From Prorocentrum cordatum (Eukaryota > Sar > Dinophyceae > Prorocentrales > Prorocentraceae): a DNA stretch of 64,000 nucleotides. Positions 20,259-30,927 of this stretch are shown here, piece after piece. The stretch lies in NCBI GenBank assembly GCA_963575745.1, contig CAUYUJ010003947.1:255151-319150 (forward strand), written 5' to 3'. How positions within the stretch are numbered: position 1 is the stretch's first letter; each line of letters starts with the position of its first letter. The notes beneath the pieces are model-generated. The model was not told where the DNA came from. It did not search any database and saw nothing but the letters and a program-made list of their open reading frames with translations. A program made the position numbers and the translations under genes.

Positions 20259-20878
20259 CTCTAGCCCTGGCGATTGAGACTTCTCCGGGGTCCAGGCCAC
20301 CTTCTCGCTGTTCGGGCCCATGCAGGCCCCAGGTCGAGGGCGGAGCAGCGACGGGCCAGCAGCTGGAAAAGGAATCGGCAACCACAGCGCGCAGAAGACA
20401 ACTCGCGACAGAACCCTCGCGGGGGCCAGCCCTGCGAGGTGCAGAAATCACTGGCGCGAGCGCCGCGCCCACAACCGCGACGACACCCACGCCGACGACG
20501 CCCGCCCAGAACCGCGATCTCTCCATGCCGTCGTCGCCCCCGATCGGGGGTGGGCGCGCTGCCCTCCCCCGGGTGGGAGGGGCCAGCGGCCCTCGGAGCT
20601 GGGCCCCGCGCTGCCGGCGGCCCGCGGCTGCAGCCCCCCCCCCGTCCCCCCCCCCCGCCCTCGGGGGGGCAGCGAGGCCCCCCGCCCGTGGGCCCAACGC
20701 TCCCCGAGAACGCCAGGATGGAAGGAGGGCGGATCTGCGAGAGGAGGCGGAGGGACCCCCCCCCGCAGGAGGCGGCCCGTTTTCGGAGTGGCCCCCGCCC
20801 GCGGCGCCACACAGCACCGGCGGGCAGGGGCCAGTAGCAGCGCCCGACGGACACGCTTGCCGTCAGCCTGGAGCCTGG
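20259..20878. other. GC-rich, no gene recognised
   Basis: All six frames are largely open because of GC content; contains C-runs at 20632-20665. No motif is recognised. Confidence 0.4.
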
Positions 20879-21157
20879 AGGAGAGGGGGAGGAGGAGGAG
20901 GAGGAGGAGGAGGAGGAAGGAGGAGGGAGGAGGAGGAGAGGAGGAGGAGGAGGAGGAGGAGGAGGAGGAGGGAGGAGGAGGAGGAGAGGAGGAGGAGGGA
21001 GGAGGAGGAGAGGAGGAGGAGGGAGGAGGAGGAGGAGGAGGAGAGGAGGAGGAGGAGGAGGGGGAGGGGGAGGAGGAGGAGGAGGAGGAGGAGGAGGAGG
21101 AGGAGGAGGAGGAGGAGGAGGAGGAGGAGGAGGAGGAGGAGGAGGAGGGGGAGGAAG
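20879..21157 (+). repeat. Long GGA microsatellite
   Basis: About 280 bp of GGA/GGAGGGA units, the longest purine array in the window; poly-Glu, poly-Arg, poly-Ser and poly-Leu frames are artefacts. Confidence 0.95.
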
Positions 21158-21832
21158 CCGACCAAAAACAAAAATCAGGACGCTTCATCGCATCGATGCC
21201 GCAATGCGCCCTCCCATCGGAAGCTCCTCCTTCACGGTCCCGGTCAGCACTTCTGTGCACTGTGGTGGGGCGTCCCTGTGAGAGAGGAACGCCCAGCGGG
21301 CCTGCCACTCCGGCGAGAGCTTGTTGATTCTCGAGCGGCTTGCCTGCACAGTCAACCCGCATCGTAAGGATGGGCAACCTTCCCAAGGGTATCCTTGCAT
21401 CCTTGCCGACGCATCACCACTGCATCGCCGATGCAGCGGCGATGCAGCGGCGGTGCGGCGCGATCCTCCGACGTCATCTACAGTCAACCCGCATGGGGTA
21501 AGGATGGGCAGCCTTCCGAATGGGTACCCTGGCATCCTTGCCTCCTCGGCCCACCCTTGGCCACATTCGTGGGCCGCGCCCCGCTCGACAGGCTTCGACA
21601 CGGCCTGCCGAGGCTCTTTGCATCGTTGCCGCGCATCCTTAGGATACGGGTGGACCCTGAGGGTTCTGCACACGGCTCGCAAGAAGGGCCTAAGGGGGGG
21701 GGGGGGGGGCGTTGCCCGCCCCAGAGTTGGTGACTTGATGTTCCCCGACGGGTGGCCCGCACGGCTCCGAAGGAGGAGCGCCAGTGGCCCAAGACACGAT
21801 GAGTGAACTCTTTCCCGCAGGGTTTCCCCTCC
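21158..21832 (+). repeat. Dispersed repeat R1, copies 2 and 3, with flanks
   Basis: 21349-21410 (ACAGTCAACCCGCATCGTAA through TGCATCCTTGCCGACGC) and 21479-21660 (same start through CGCATCCTTAGGATACGG). The third copy matches the copy at 12876-13042 along its length. Between the two is GCATCACCACTGCATCGCCGA, a short GATGCAGCGGC repeat. 21696-21713 is a G-run. No gene seen. Confidence 0.8.
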
Positions 21833-22012
21833 CCCTCTTCCTCCTTCTCCTCCTCCTCCTCCTCCTCCTCCTCCTCCTCCCCCTCCTCCTCCTCCTCCCC
21901 CTCCTCCTCCTCCCCCTCCTCCTCCTCCTCCTCCTCCTCCTCCTCCTCCTCCTCATCCTCCTCCTCCTCCTCCTCCCCCCCCTCCTCCTCCCTTGCCGTT
22001 CTCCCCCCCTCC
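21833..22012 (-). repeat. CTC microsatellite (GGA on the minus strand)
   Basis: CTCCTCCTC/CCCCTCCTC units, inverted relative to the GGA array 680 bp upstream. Confidence 0.95.
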
Positions 22013-22913
22013 TGCACACGCCGGACAATTTCGCCGTTCGGTTGCCCCGCATAGCCCCGCGCTGGATGCGGGCTGCCTCTGCCTCGCCGCCGACGGAGAA
22101 AGTTCCCCGGCTGGTATCCCGCATGGCTCCTGCGGAGGGGCGTTGCTGGCCCATGGATCGACGATTGGATTGTCTAAAGGTTGCCGCCTCTGCCGCCGAC
22201 CCCCCTCGAGCGTGGGATGGGGGCGGGGCGCCGGGGCGTGGTGGGGGCGCGGTGGGGGGCGCTGGTCGGTGTTGGGCCGGGAAATTGTCGCGTGGGGGGT
22301 CCCAAGAACAGAGCTCGCGCGGGGTGGGGATGCCGAGGCGTGGTGGGGGCGCGGTGGCGGGCGTTGGTCGGTTTTGTGGAATCTTGTGCCACGTACACAA
22401 AGGATTCCGCACACGCCTCTGGGGTCGGCGGATTTCCCGCACGGTCTTTTGCGTGGTGTTTCGCACGGTCTTCCCGTCTGGTGCTTTGTCTGGTTTCTGG
22501 CATTGCCTCCCGTCTTACCTTCCGCCCGATCGGCCTTGCGGTGTCCCATATTCTTTTTGGTTGGTCTCCCGCAAGTGCAATAGAACGTTCGATTCACGAT
22601 TCAAGTATGGTGCTCAAGGCCCTTGGTCGCCAGGGTGTCATTCGGATGCGAGCCGATTTCCGTCATTTCTAGTGGTTCGGGGTGTCGGGACAGAGCGTTC
22701 TCAACACTCAGGCAAGTGTCGAGCGAAAGCAACATGCTGAAGGGGAAGCACCGTCCGTCCGTACAGCCGTTCCGCATCCAGGCTCCAGCCCATCTGCACT
22801 CCGAGAGAGGTGCCCGCGGGGGAGCCGCCCACCGTCCGTGAAAAATGGCTCGAATGTTCAAAGGGACTGAGCACAGCGCAGAGGCGAGATCTGCATGTTG
22901 CCGACGGTCTGGG
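22013..22913. other. GC-rich region with a direct repeat
   Basis: GGCGTGGTGGGGGCGCGGTG is present at 22232-22251 and 22342-22361, about 110 bp apart, each followed by GGCG.TGGTCGG. Open frames are present on both strands; no protein family is recognised. Confidence 0.45.
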
Positions 22914-23110
22914 CTCCAGTCCTTACGTTGCATCTTCGGGGGACCTCACCTGTACCCAAAATTGGTTCCTTTTCTTGTGCCCGACGCGGGCTCGATGCGG
23001 ACTCGACGCGGATTGGGCGTGGCTTCGACACGGATTCGAGACGGACTCGACGCGGATGGGGCCGCGACGGGACAGGCAAGGTCCCCCGAGGATGCAACAG
23101 AACTCCAGTC
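22914..23110. mobile_element. MITE-like inverted-repeat element 2 with 8-bp flanking duplication
   Basis: Arms 22927-22957 (GTTGCATCTTCGGGGGACC...) and 23069-23098 are inverted copies (about 27 of 31 match). CTCCAGTC lies on both sides (22914-22921 and 23103-23110) in direct orientation. The interior holds tandem CTCGACGCGGA-type units (22981-23060). No coding capacity. Confidence 0.6.
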
Positions 23111-23376
23111 GTGCAGTTGATTCAGAGTTTTACGGCGAGAGTGCAAGGGCAGTGCAGCGCCGGCCGCACTCTCAAAACACGCCCACTCCCCATGTGTGCA
23201 AGTGCCGGAGATGTCAGGCTCCGGGCTCACGAGAGGCGAAGAAGTCTCCGGCGGGCGGCCTGGCCCGCCGTGCCGCCACTTCTTGTGGTGCGACGGGGAG
23301 CCGCTCTCGGAGAGCGGAGGAGAGAGGAGGAGAGGGAGGCAAGATTGAGGAGGAGCAAGGGGAGAGAGTGAGAGGC
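23111..23376. other. No gene recognised
   Basis: GC-rich unique sequence before the next GGA array. Confidence 0.4.
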
Positions 23377-23472
23377 GGAGGAGGAGGAAGAGGAGGAGAA
23401 GGAGGAGGAGCGGGAGGCGTTCGAGGAGCAGGAGGGGGAGGAGCAGGAGGAGGAGGAGGAGGAGGAGCAGAG
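23377..23472 (+). repeat. GGA/GGAGCA repeat
   Basis: Purine array interrupted by GCAGGAGG and GCGTTCGAGG. Confidence 0.9.
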
Positions 23473-23628
23473 GGATCAGCATAGCAGAGAAAGCAGGAGC
23501 TGAGAGAGCAGCAGCAGTAGCAGAGGCAGGCGCAGCGGCGGCCGCACGAGGGAGGGCAGCCGCGACGAGCAGCCAGGGGCAGCCGCGCCCCCTTGCACAG
23601 GTGCGCCAGGAGCGGGAAGCGGGCGAGA

Positions 23629-23862
23629 GGCTCGCCCAGGAGCCCCGGCGACGACCCCGGCGACGACCGGCGACGACGACCCCGCGGCGCCCGCGCTCTT
23701 CCGCTCCCGCCCTCCCCCGATAGGAAAACAAAAACAACAAAAAAAACAGAAGAGGCTCGCCCAGGAGCCCTGGCGACGACCCTGGCGACGACCCGCGACG
23801 ACGACCCCGCGGCGCCCTCGCTCTTCCGCTCCCGCCCTCCCCCGCCGACAGAAAAAGTACAG
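23629..23862 (+). repeat. 125-bp direct tandem duplication
   Basis: Two copies start at GGCTCGCCCAGGAGCCC (23629) and GGCTCGCCCAGGAGCCC (23754). Both hold GGCGACGACCCCGGCGACGA-type subrepeats and GCTCTTCCGCTCCCGCCCTC. Copy 1 ends with an A-rich spacer (AAAACAAAAACAAC). Confidence 0.85.
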
Positions 23863-23937
23863 AACCCAAAACACGTGAGAACATGAGTGGTTGGCGGCCG
23901 CTCGTTGCTTATGTCGTGGGGGCCCCGCAGAAAGGAC

Positions 23938-24028
23938 GCGGAGGAGGAGGAGGAGGAGGAGGAGGAGGAGGAGGAGGAAGAGGAGGAGGAGGAGGAGGAG
24001 GAGGAGGACGACGACGACGACAACGAGG
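23938..24028 (+). repeat. GGA/GAC repeat
   Basis: GGA units followed by a short GACGAC run. Confidence 0.9.
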
Positions 24029-24456
24029 GGAGGGGGAGGATGTGGGGACGAGGAGGCCCCCCTGCAACATTCGATCCCCTTCATCTTCCTCCTGCCCCTC
24101 CTCGGGTCATCCTTCCTCCCCGTCGCGTCTCTATGCTCCGATGGGCTCTTGAGAGGGCTACCCGGGCCGCTTCGGGACGGCATTGAGTTCCTGTTGGGGC
24201 GCGCTTGGGCGCTTGGGCCGTTTGGGGACCGTTTGGGGCCTGCTTCGGCCGTCCAAGGAATCTGCTGCGGCCGTCTTGGGGCGCCCGCGGGCGACTCGAC
24301 CCACCCCATCCATCAGAAGATCTACTACACGCCAGTCGTTGAAAGTAGGTGTTTCTGGATTTCCAGATCCCAATCTACTTCCAGCGCCTCCCTACTTCCA
24401 GAATCGATACTGCTTTGCTGCGTCTTCATATTCTCTGGGAGGGCCTGAGCCCACTC
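24029..24456. other. Boundary between GC-rich DNA and the repeat mosaic
   Basis: No gene seen. The sequence changes character near 24440, where the first 176-bp satellite piece begins. Confidence 0.4.
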
Positions 24457-24643
24457 TACTCTCTGCAGTTAGCTCATACTGTAGAAGTGCTGCAGGGCTG
24501 GTAATGACAGGAGTCGATTCGCAGACATCAGACGCGTCTGCCTCTCGCATTCAGATAAAATGTTCACTATGAGTCGGAATTTGGTAGCTGCTGTCCGTTT
24601 TCTCAACTTAAGTCGAGCTAGGAAGCTCTACGAGTCTCACGGC
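24457..24643 (+). mobile_element. M element, truncated copy (satellite end and terminus)
   Basis: One partial 176-bp satellite unit, then AACTTAAGTCGAGCTAGGAAGC and the M terminus GGAAGCTCTACGAGT (24629-24643). The head hairpin follows directly (24641-24670). Confidence 0.7.
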
Positions 24644-24678
24644 GGTAACCAAGGTTGACGGTTCACCGCCGCGCCCAG

Positions 24679-25650
24679 TTGCTGGAAGCTTAAGAGTCAT
24701 TCCGGCGCGCTGGAGAGCTAGTTGGCAAGAAAAATCTCGACGGACCTTTTGCTGACTTTTGGTCGGTTGAAAATTTTGTTCTCGAAATTCAACCATTCGT
24801 TAGAGCTCTAATATTTTTTCTGACCATATTCGATCTTATTCCCGCTCGCCATCTTAATCTCAGCTCGGTCGGGTAAATATTTCTGCAAAAAAGCGTCGCG
24901 GCGGGATCGGCTGTTTCGAGTCACCTTGGTACGCGTTGTCGGTATTTTGTACTTATCTCGAGCTGTAGAGCAGCTACAGAGCTGATTCTCACAGAAATCG
25001 ATTGCGAATCATTAGCCGCGTTTGTCTGTTCCATCTAGAGGTCTGAACTCCGTCTGCTGCCCGAGCTAGGTTCGCAAAACTATTCGTATTATTCGAGTCA
25101 TCTTGAGAGGTGCTGTCAGTTTTCTGCACTTAACTCGGGCTGTAGGGGGGCTACAGGGCTCGTACTCACAGCAATCGATTCGGAGACATCAGGCGCGTCC
25201 GCCTGTTAAATCGAGAGCTCAGAACTCGGTGTGCTGCCCGAGCTAGGTCCACAAACTATTTGTATTGTTCGAGTCATCTTCAGAGGTGCTGTCGGTTTTC
25301 TGCACTTCACTCGAGCTGTACGGGGGCTGCAGGGCTGGTAATCGCAGGGTTCGATTTCGAGACATCAGGCGCGTCCGCCTGTTGCATTCAGAGGTCTGAA
25401 CTCGGTCTGATACTCGAGCTAGATTCGCGAATCTATTTGTATTGTTCGAGTGCTCTTGAGAGGTGCTGTCGATTTTCGCACGTGACTCGGGCTGTGGGAG
25501 AGCTACGGAGCTCGTGCGCACAGAAAACGATCCAGAAGCGTGAGGGGCGTTCGGCTGTTGCATCGAGAGGTCTGAAATCGTTTGGGCTGAAAAACTATTC
25601 GTTCTCTGCAATTTTTTCGACATTATATATGCTCAGGAAGCTCTACGAGT
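24679..25650 (+). mobile_element. M element copy with four 176-bp units
   Basis: In plus orientation: tail hairpin remnant (GCTGGAAGCTTAAGAG), GAGAGCTAGTTGGCAAG, an AT-rich block with ATCTTATTCCCGCTCGCC, then satellite units marked by CTGAACTCGGTCTGC near 25046, 25219, 25396 and 25571, ending at GGAAGCTCTACGAGT (25636-25650). The head hairpin is at 25656-25685. Confidence 0.75.
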
Positions 25651-25693
25651 CCCCCGGCGGTAAGACAGGTTGACGGTTCACCGCCGGCGCCCA

Positions 25694-26406
25694 GTTGCTG
25701 CGAGGATCGTGGAGCGGCGGAGATGGGCTGCGGGCAGGGCACCACCACTGTCGGGCTTCTAATCTGAAGCCCTCTAGCTCTCAGAGAGCTCTCCGGGGAA
25801 AACCCGGAGAGCGAAGAGACCCTTGGGGGCGGGAATTCTTTCCTGGAGAGCTCTGGGTGGCTCCCCTGAAGCGCTTCGAAAGCGCTGCCAGGCACGCCTC
25901 CATACGTGCCTGCACGCGTGCAGGCGCGCGTGGATGCGTGCCGGAAGCGCCCCCGAACCCGCTGCCTGCCAACCAGCTCCACCCGAATTCGTGTTAGCTC
26001 GTCTTGCCGAAGAGCTTTACGAGGTACTGGTTCAGGGAAACTCTTCGAGTTATATCTTTCACCCTGGAGAGCGAAGAGACCCTCCGAGACGCGATATATT
26101 TTCTGGAGAGCTCTGGCGGGCCCTCCTGAAGCGCTTCGAAGGCGCTGCCAGGTACGCCTCCATGCGTGCCGGCACGCGTGCAGGCACGCCTGAAACGCTT
26201 CGACAGCGCTGCCAGGCACGCCTCCATGCGCGCCTGCACGCGTGCAGGCACGCGTGGACGAGTGCCGGAAGCGCTCCAGGACCAGCTGCCGGCACGGGCA
26301 AACCCCTGCGAGTATCGTGGACAGGCGGAGATGGGCTGCTGGCGGGCACCACCACCGTCCAGCTTCTAATATAAAGCCCTCTAGCTCTCAGAGAGCCCCC
26401 CGGGGA
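25694..26406 (+). mobile_element. A-family repeats, three partial or complete copies
   Basis: A right half (25694-25799), a left half (25799-25972) and a copy at 26062-26406 whose palindromic part is internally duplicated. Marked by CCCGGAGAGCGAAGAGACCC, the CACGCGTGCAGGCACGCG palindrome, GGAGATGGGCTGCTGGCGGG and CTCTCAGAGAGCTCTCCGGG. Confidence 0.75.
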
Positions 26407-27045
26407 AATCTTAAGAAAACCGACCCGAAGATGTCACATTGTCTCTTCTCGTCGGGTCGACCAACTAGCTCCCGCCCGCGCCGGAATTCCTCTTAGCTCA
26501 TCGATGCCGAAGAGCTCTACAAGGTAAGACAACAGAAACCGGAAAGCTTTCCTGGCGAGCCCTCGGACGCTCTCGTGAAGCGCTTCTGGGGGGGCTCTGG
26601 GGAGCTCCCCTGCAGCGCTTCCGAAATGCTACCAGGAACGCTCCCACGCGTGCCTGCGCGCGTGCAGCCACGCGGAGACGCTCGCCGGAAGCTCCCCCGG
26701 ACCCGCTGCCGGGTCGGGCGAGTCGCTGCGAGGATCCTGGACCGGCAGAGATGGGCTGCTGGCGGACACCACCATCGCCCGGCTTCGAATCTACAACCTT
26801 GTAGCTCTCAGAGAGCTCTCTGGGGACATTGTCTCTTCTCTTCGGGTCGACCAACTAGCTCCACCCCGCGCCGGAATTCCTCTAGCTCATCGTTGCCGAT
26901 GAGCTCTACGAGGTAAGCTTCTTATCTAAAACCTTGTAGCTCTCAGAGAGCTCTCCGGGAACTAGCTCTACCCCGCGCCGAAATGCTTTATACAGCTCCG
27001 ATGGTAGAAGAGCTAGAGGAATTCGGCGACAGGGTGGAACTGGGA
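26407..27045 (+). mobile_element. G tails and an A-family copy
   Basis: G-body end plus G tail (26465-26525), A-family copy (about 26535-26825), an identical G-body/tail junction (26825-26915), an A right-end fragment (26926-26961) and a tail-like piece in reverse (26998-27035). Confidence 0.65.
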
Positions 27046-27329
27046 ACCGGCGGTAAACCGTCAAGCAGGTCACCGCCGGGGCCCTCGTAGAGCTCTTTTC
27101 TCGCACGGCTCTCCTCGGTAAACATGGGCCTGAAAAAATTTACTGGCAGACGCGCCATAGCCCACTACAGGTGCGAAAAATCTGTTTTCTCAAAATCAAT
27201 TCTCAAATGTCTTTAGAATCTTGGCAAAACCGACCCAAAGTCACCACATTGTCCGTTCTGGTCGGGTCGGCCAAGCTCCAGCCTGCGCCGGAATTCCTCT
27301 AGCTCATCGATACCGAAGAGCTCTACGTG
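27046..27329 (+). mobile_element. G element, head to tail, short body
   Basis: Head hairpin 27049-27077, terminus CCCTCGTAGAGCTCTT (27082-27097), shortened AT-rich body containing TCTCAAAATCAATTCTC and ACCGACCCAAAGTCACCAC, tail GGAATTCCTCTAGCTC...GAGCTCTACG (27289-27327). Confidence 0.7.
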
Positions 27330-27394
27330 CTAGTTGGCGAAATGTCGAAAAAGAGACGCGATGATACCTTCCGCGGCCTGGATCAGCCGATTTT

Positions 27395-28805
27395 TCCCCG
27401 AGAGCTCTCTGGGAGCTAGATGGTTTTAGATTGGAAGCAGGGCAGTGGTGGTGCCGGCCAGCAGCCCATCTCCGCCGGTCCAGGATCCTCGCAGCGGCCT
27501 GTAAAACCTCGCAGCCCGTCCCGGGGCGCTTCGAGCACGCGTCCACGTGTGCCTGCACGGCGCAGGCACGCGTGGAAGCGTTCCTGGCCGCACATCAGAA
27601 GCGCTGCAGGGTAGTCTCCGGAGCCCGAGAAGGGCTTCACGAGAGCGTCCGAGGGCTCGGGGCCTGGACAGGCTGCCGCTGCGGCGCCATTGCACTCGTT
27701 TTTCGCAAACAATCATACACTTCGTGCTCTTCCAGAACTCGAGCCACATTTGGGATGCCCGGAGCTAACTGAAGGTTTCTTCGTGCTGTTCGACTTCCCA
27801 GAATTCCATTCCCGGACAGCATTTCCCCCGGAGAGCTCCTGATAGCTAAAGGGTTTTCGATTAGAAGCCGGACGATGGTGGTGCCCGCCAGCAGCCCATC
27901 GTCTCCGGTCCACGATCCCCGCAGCGCCTTGTAAAACCTCGCAGCGGGTCCGGGAGAGCTTCCGGCAAGCATTTACGCGTGCCTGCACGCGTGCAAGCAC
28001 GCGTGGAAGCGTTCATGGCAGCACTTTGGAAGCGCTGCCGGGGGGCCCCCAAGAGTCCCAGAAGAGCTTCACGCGAGCTTCCGTGGGCTTGCCAGGAAAG
28101 CTTTCAGGTGTGCGTTCTCTTTGCTATCCGGGTTTTGCACGCTACCAAGTGGATGGGAGCCAACTGTGCCTCGTAGAGCTCTTCGGCAAGATGAGCTAAG
28201 AGGAATTCGGGCGCAGGTTGGAGCTAGTTCCCGGGGAGCTCTCTGAGAGCTAGAGGGTTTATATTAGAAGCCGAACGCTGGTGGTGCCCGTCAGCAGCCC
28301 ATCTTTGCCGGTCCACGATCCTCGCAGCAGCTCCCCCGTCCCGGCAGCGGGTCCGGGAAAGCTTCCGACAAGCGTCTACGCGTGCCGGCACGGGTGCAGG
28401 CACGCGTGGAAACGATCCTGGCAGCTCTTTAGAAGGGCTGCAGGGGCGCCTCAAGCCCCAGAAGAGCTTTCCGAGATCTTTTGTTCCCGGGGAGCTCGCT
28501 GAGAGCTAAAGGGTTTAAGATTAGAAGCTGGACGGTGGTGCTGCCTGCCAGGAGCTCCTCCACGTTGTTCCACAGGCCTCGCAGCGGCTCCAGCGGCCCG
28601 GCAACTGGTCCGGGAGAGCTTCCGACAAGCCTCCACGCGTGCCTGCACGCGTGCAGGCACGCATCGGAGCGTTTCTGCCAGCGCTTCGGCAGCGCTGCAG
28701 GGGAGCCACCCAGAGCTCTCCAGGAAAGATCTCCCGCACCCAAAGGGTCTCTTCGCTCTCCGGGTTTTTCCCGGGGAGCTCTCTGAGAGCTAGAGGGTTT
28801 TAGAC
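27395..28805 (-). mobile_element. A-family repeats, four copies in reverse orientation
   Basis: Each starts (plus strand) with CCCGGGGAGCTCTCTGAGAG-type ends near 27398, 27825, 28229 and 28485. Each continues with GCCAGCAGCCCATC and the CACGCGTGCAGG palindrome, and ends in CTCTTCGCTCTCCGGG or TTTGCTATCCGGG. A reverse G tail (28180-28235) separates the second and third. Confidence 0.75.
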
Positions 28806-29097
28806 TGGGAACCGGCGGTGAACTGTCAACCAGGTCACCGCCTGGCACCTCGTAGAGCTCTTTTGTTGCACAGCGCTCCTCGGCACAGATGAAGGGAGCT
28901 TCTAAAGCGAGAGCCGAAAAAATCAAAATCACGATTTTTCGGTTTCCATCCAAAAGGGGTTCCTGCATTTCGATAGTGAAACTGCAGCTACGACTTGGAA
29001 ATTTGATTGGCAGACGCGGCATAACCCACTACACGTGAGCAAAAACCTGGTTTCTCAAAATGAATTGTCAAATATCTTTCACATCTTAGCACCTTGT
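28806..29097 (+). mobile_element. G element, head and body, tail missing
   Basis: Head hairpin 28814-28842, CACCTCGTAGAGCTCTTT, body with AATCACGATTTTTCGG and TTTCTCAAAATGAATTGTC. It stops at a B-family fragment (AAGCGTCCAAAACCCGGATAGC, 29099-29120). Confidence 0.7.
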
Positions 29098-29142
29098 AAG
29101 CGTCCAAAACCCGGATAGCGAAGCCAAGCGCGGAACGCCGCA

Positions 29143-30924
29143 CTGGGCGCCGGCGGTAAACCGTCAACCTTGGTTACCGCCGGGGAACTCGTAGAGCTTC
29201 CAAGCTCGACTTCAGTTGAGAAAACCGAGAGCACCTACCAACATTCTTACTCATAGTGAATATTTTTTGACCTCTGAATGCGACAAGCGGACGCGTCTGA
29301 TCAGACCGAGTTCAGACTTCTCAATGCGACAGGCGGGCGCGTCTGATGTCTGCGAATCGACTCATGTGATTACCAGCCCAACAGGCCCCCTACAGCCCGA
29401 GTTAAGTGCAGAAAACCGACAGCATCTCTCAGGATGACTCGAATAATATAATAGTTTCGCAGACCTGTTTCGAGCAGCAGACCAAGTTCTGAGCTCTCGA
29501 ATCGACGAACGAACGCGCCTGATGTGTGCTAATCGATTTCTATGACCCGCAGCACTGTAGCCTGAGTGCAGAAAATTGAGAGCACTTTTCACGATGATTC
29601 GGACAATACGAATAGTTTCGCAAACCTAGCTCGGGCAGCAGGCCGAGTTGAGAGCTCTCGATACAACATACAAACGCGCCCGATAATTCTCAATCGATTT
29701 CTCTGACTGGGCTATGTAGCTGCCTACAGCTCGATTTAAGTACAGAAAATACCGAGAGCGTTTGTCAAGATGACTCGAATAATACAAATAGATTTGCGGA
29801 CCTAGCTCGGCTAGCAGACCGAGTTCAGACCTCTGGAGTCAAGAGGCGAACGCGCCTGGTGATTCTGAGTGCGATAGGTGTGCTTACCAGCACTGTAGCT
29901 GCCCTGCAGCTCGAATTAAGTAGACAATACCGACACCGCGTATCAAGTTGACTCGAATAATACGACTAGGTTTGCGGATCTAGCTCGGCTAGCAGACCGA
30001 GTTCAGACCTATGGCTTCAACAGGCGAACGCGCCTGATGATTCTGAGTGCGATAGGTGTGCTTACCAGCACTGTAGCTGCGCTACAGCTCGATTTAAGTA
30101 GACAACACCGACAACGCGTATCAAGTTCACTCGAATAATTCCCGGATAGCTCCTTGGAGAGCTGAGGGTTTCAGATAAGAAGCCGGAGGTGGATGGTGAG
30201 GGGGACACGCCCACCTCCGCCGGTCCACGATCGTCGCAGCAGGTTGCCGGAGTTCGCAGCGTGTCCGGGAGCGTGGCTTCCTAGCGTTTCCCAATACGCG
30301 TGGCTCCAGGGTGCGCGAAGCGCTTCGGCAGAGCTTCGGAAGAGCTTCGGCAGTTCTTCCAGGCTCCTAGGCAGACCTTCCTTGCGCGCTTTGCAGGGCC
30401 CAACGCATCGTAAACGGCGCCCCTACAAGCGTCTCCTGCGAGGTTTCCAGCGTCCCGCGCATCGTTTCAGGCGGCCTGGCACAGGTCCCCGTGCGGCGTT
30501 CCGCGCTTGGCTTCGCTATCCGGGTTTTGGACGCTTACAAATACGAATAGGTTTGCGGACCTAGCTCGGCTAGCAGACCGAGTTCAGACCTCTGGATTCG
30601 ACAGGCGAACGCGCCTGATGATTCTGAGTGCGATAGCTGTGCTTACCAGCTCTGTAGCTGTCCTACAGCTCGAGTTAAGTACAAAATACCGACAACGCGT
30701 ATCAAGATGACTCGAAACGGCCGTTCCCGCCAGTGCTTTTTGGTCTTCAAAGTTACCCGATCGAGCTGAGATCAAGATGGCGAGCGGGAATAAGATCGAA
30801 TATCATAAGAAAAAATACTAGAGCTTAACGAATTGTCAAATTTCGAGAACATAATTTTCAACCGACCAAAAGTTGTGAAAAGTTCAGTTTTTTTTTCGAG
30901 CCAACTAGCTCTCCAGCGCGCTGG
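29143..30924 (-). mobile_element. M element, reverse, about six satellite units, interrupted by a B element
   Basis: Head hairpin 29152-29181, terminus ACTCGTAGAGCTTCC (29187-29201). Reverse satellite units near 29309, 29489, 29663, 29830, 30010 and 30590; AT-rich block with GGCGAGCGGGAATAAGATCG (30779-30798); ends in AACTAGCTCTCCAGCGCG. The B element at 30140-30539 splits it. Confidence 0.75.
30140..30539 (-). mobile_element. B-family element inserted in the M satellite
   Basis: A 400-bp unit with CCCGGATAGC near its left end (30141-30150) and the inverted GCTATCCGGG near its right end, followed by TTTTGGACGCTTACA. The flanking satellite is continuous if it is removed; AAT (30137-30139 and 30540-30542) is present on both sides. 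Other copies lie at 35869-36164 and 37765-38340. Confidence 0.7.
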
Positions 30925-30927
30925 AAC

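Noticed and set aside
20448-21386. Poly-Ser, poly-Leu, poly-Glu and poly-Arg proteins from GGA arrays
   Set aside because: Homopolymer translations of trinucleotide repeats on both strands.
30140-30539. B element as an introner (GTAAGC at one end in the other orientation)
   Set aside because: The opposite end has no AG acceptor and the host sequence is a non-coding satellite.
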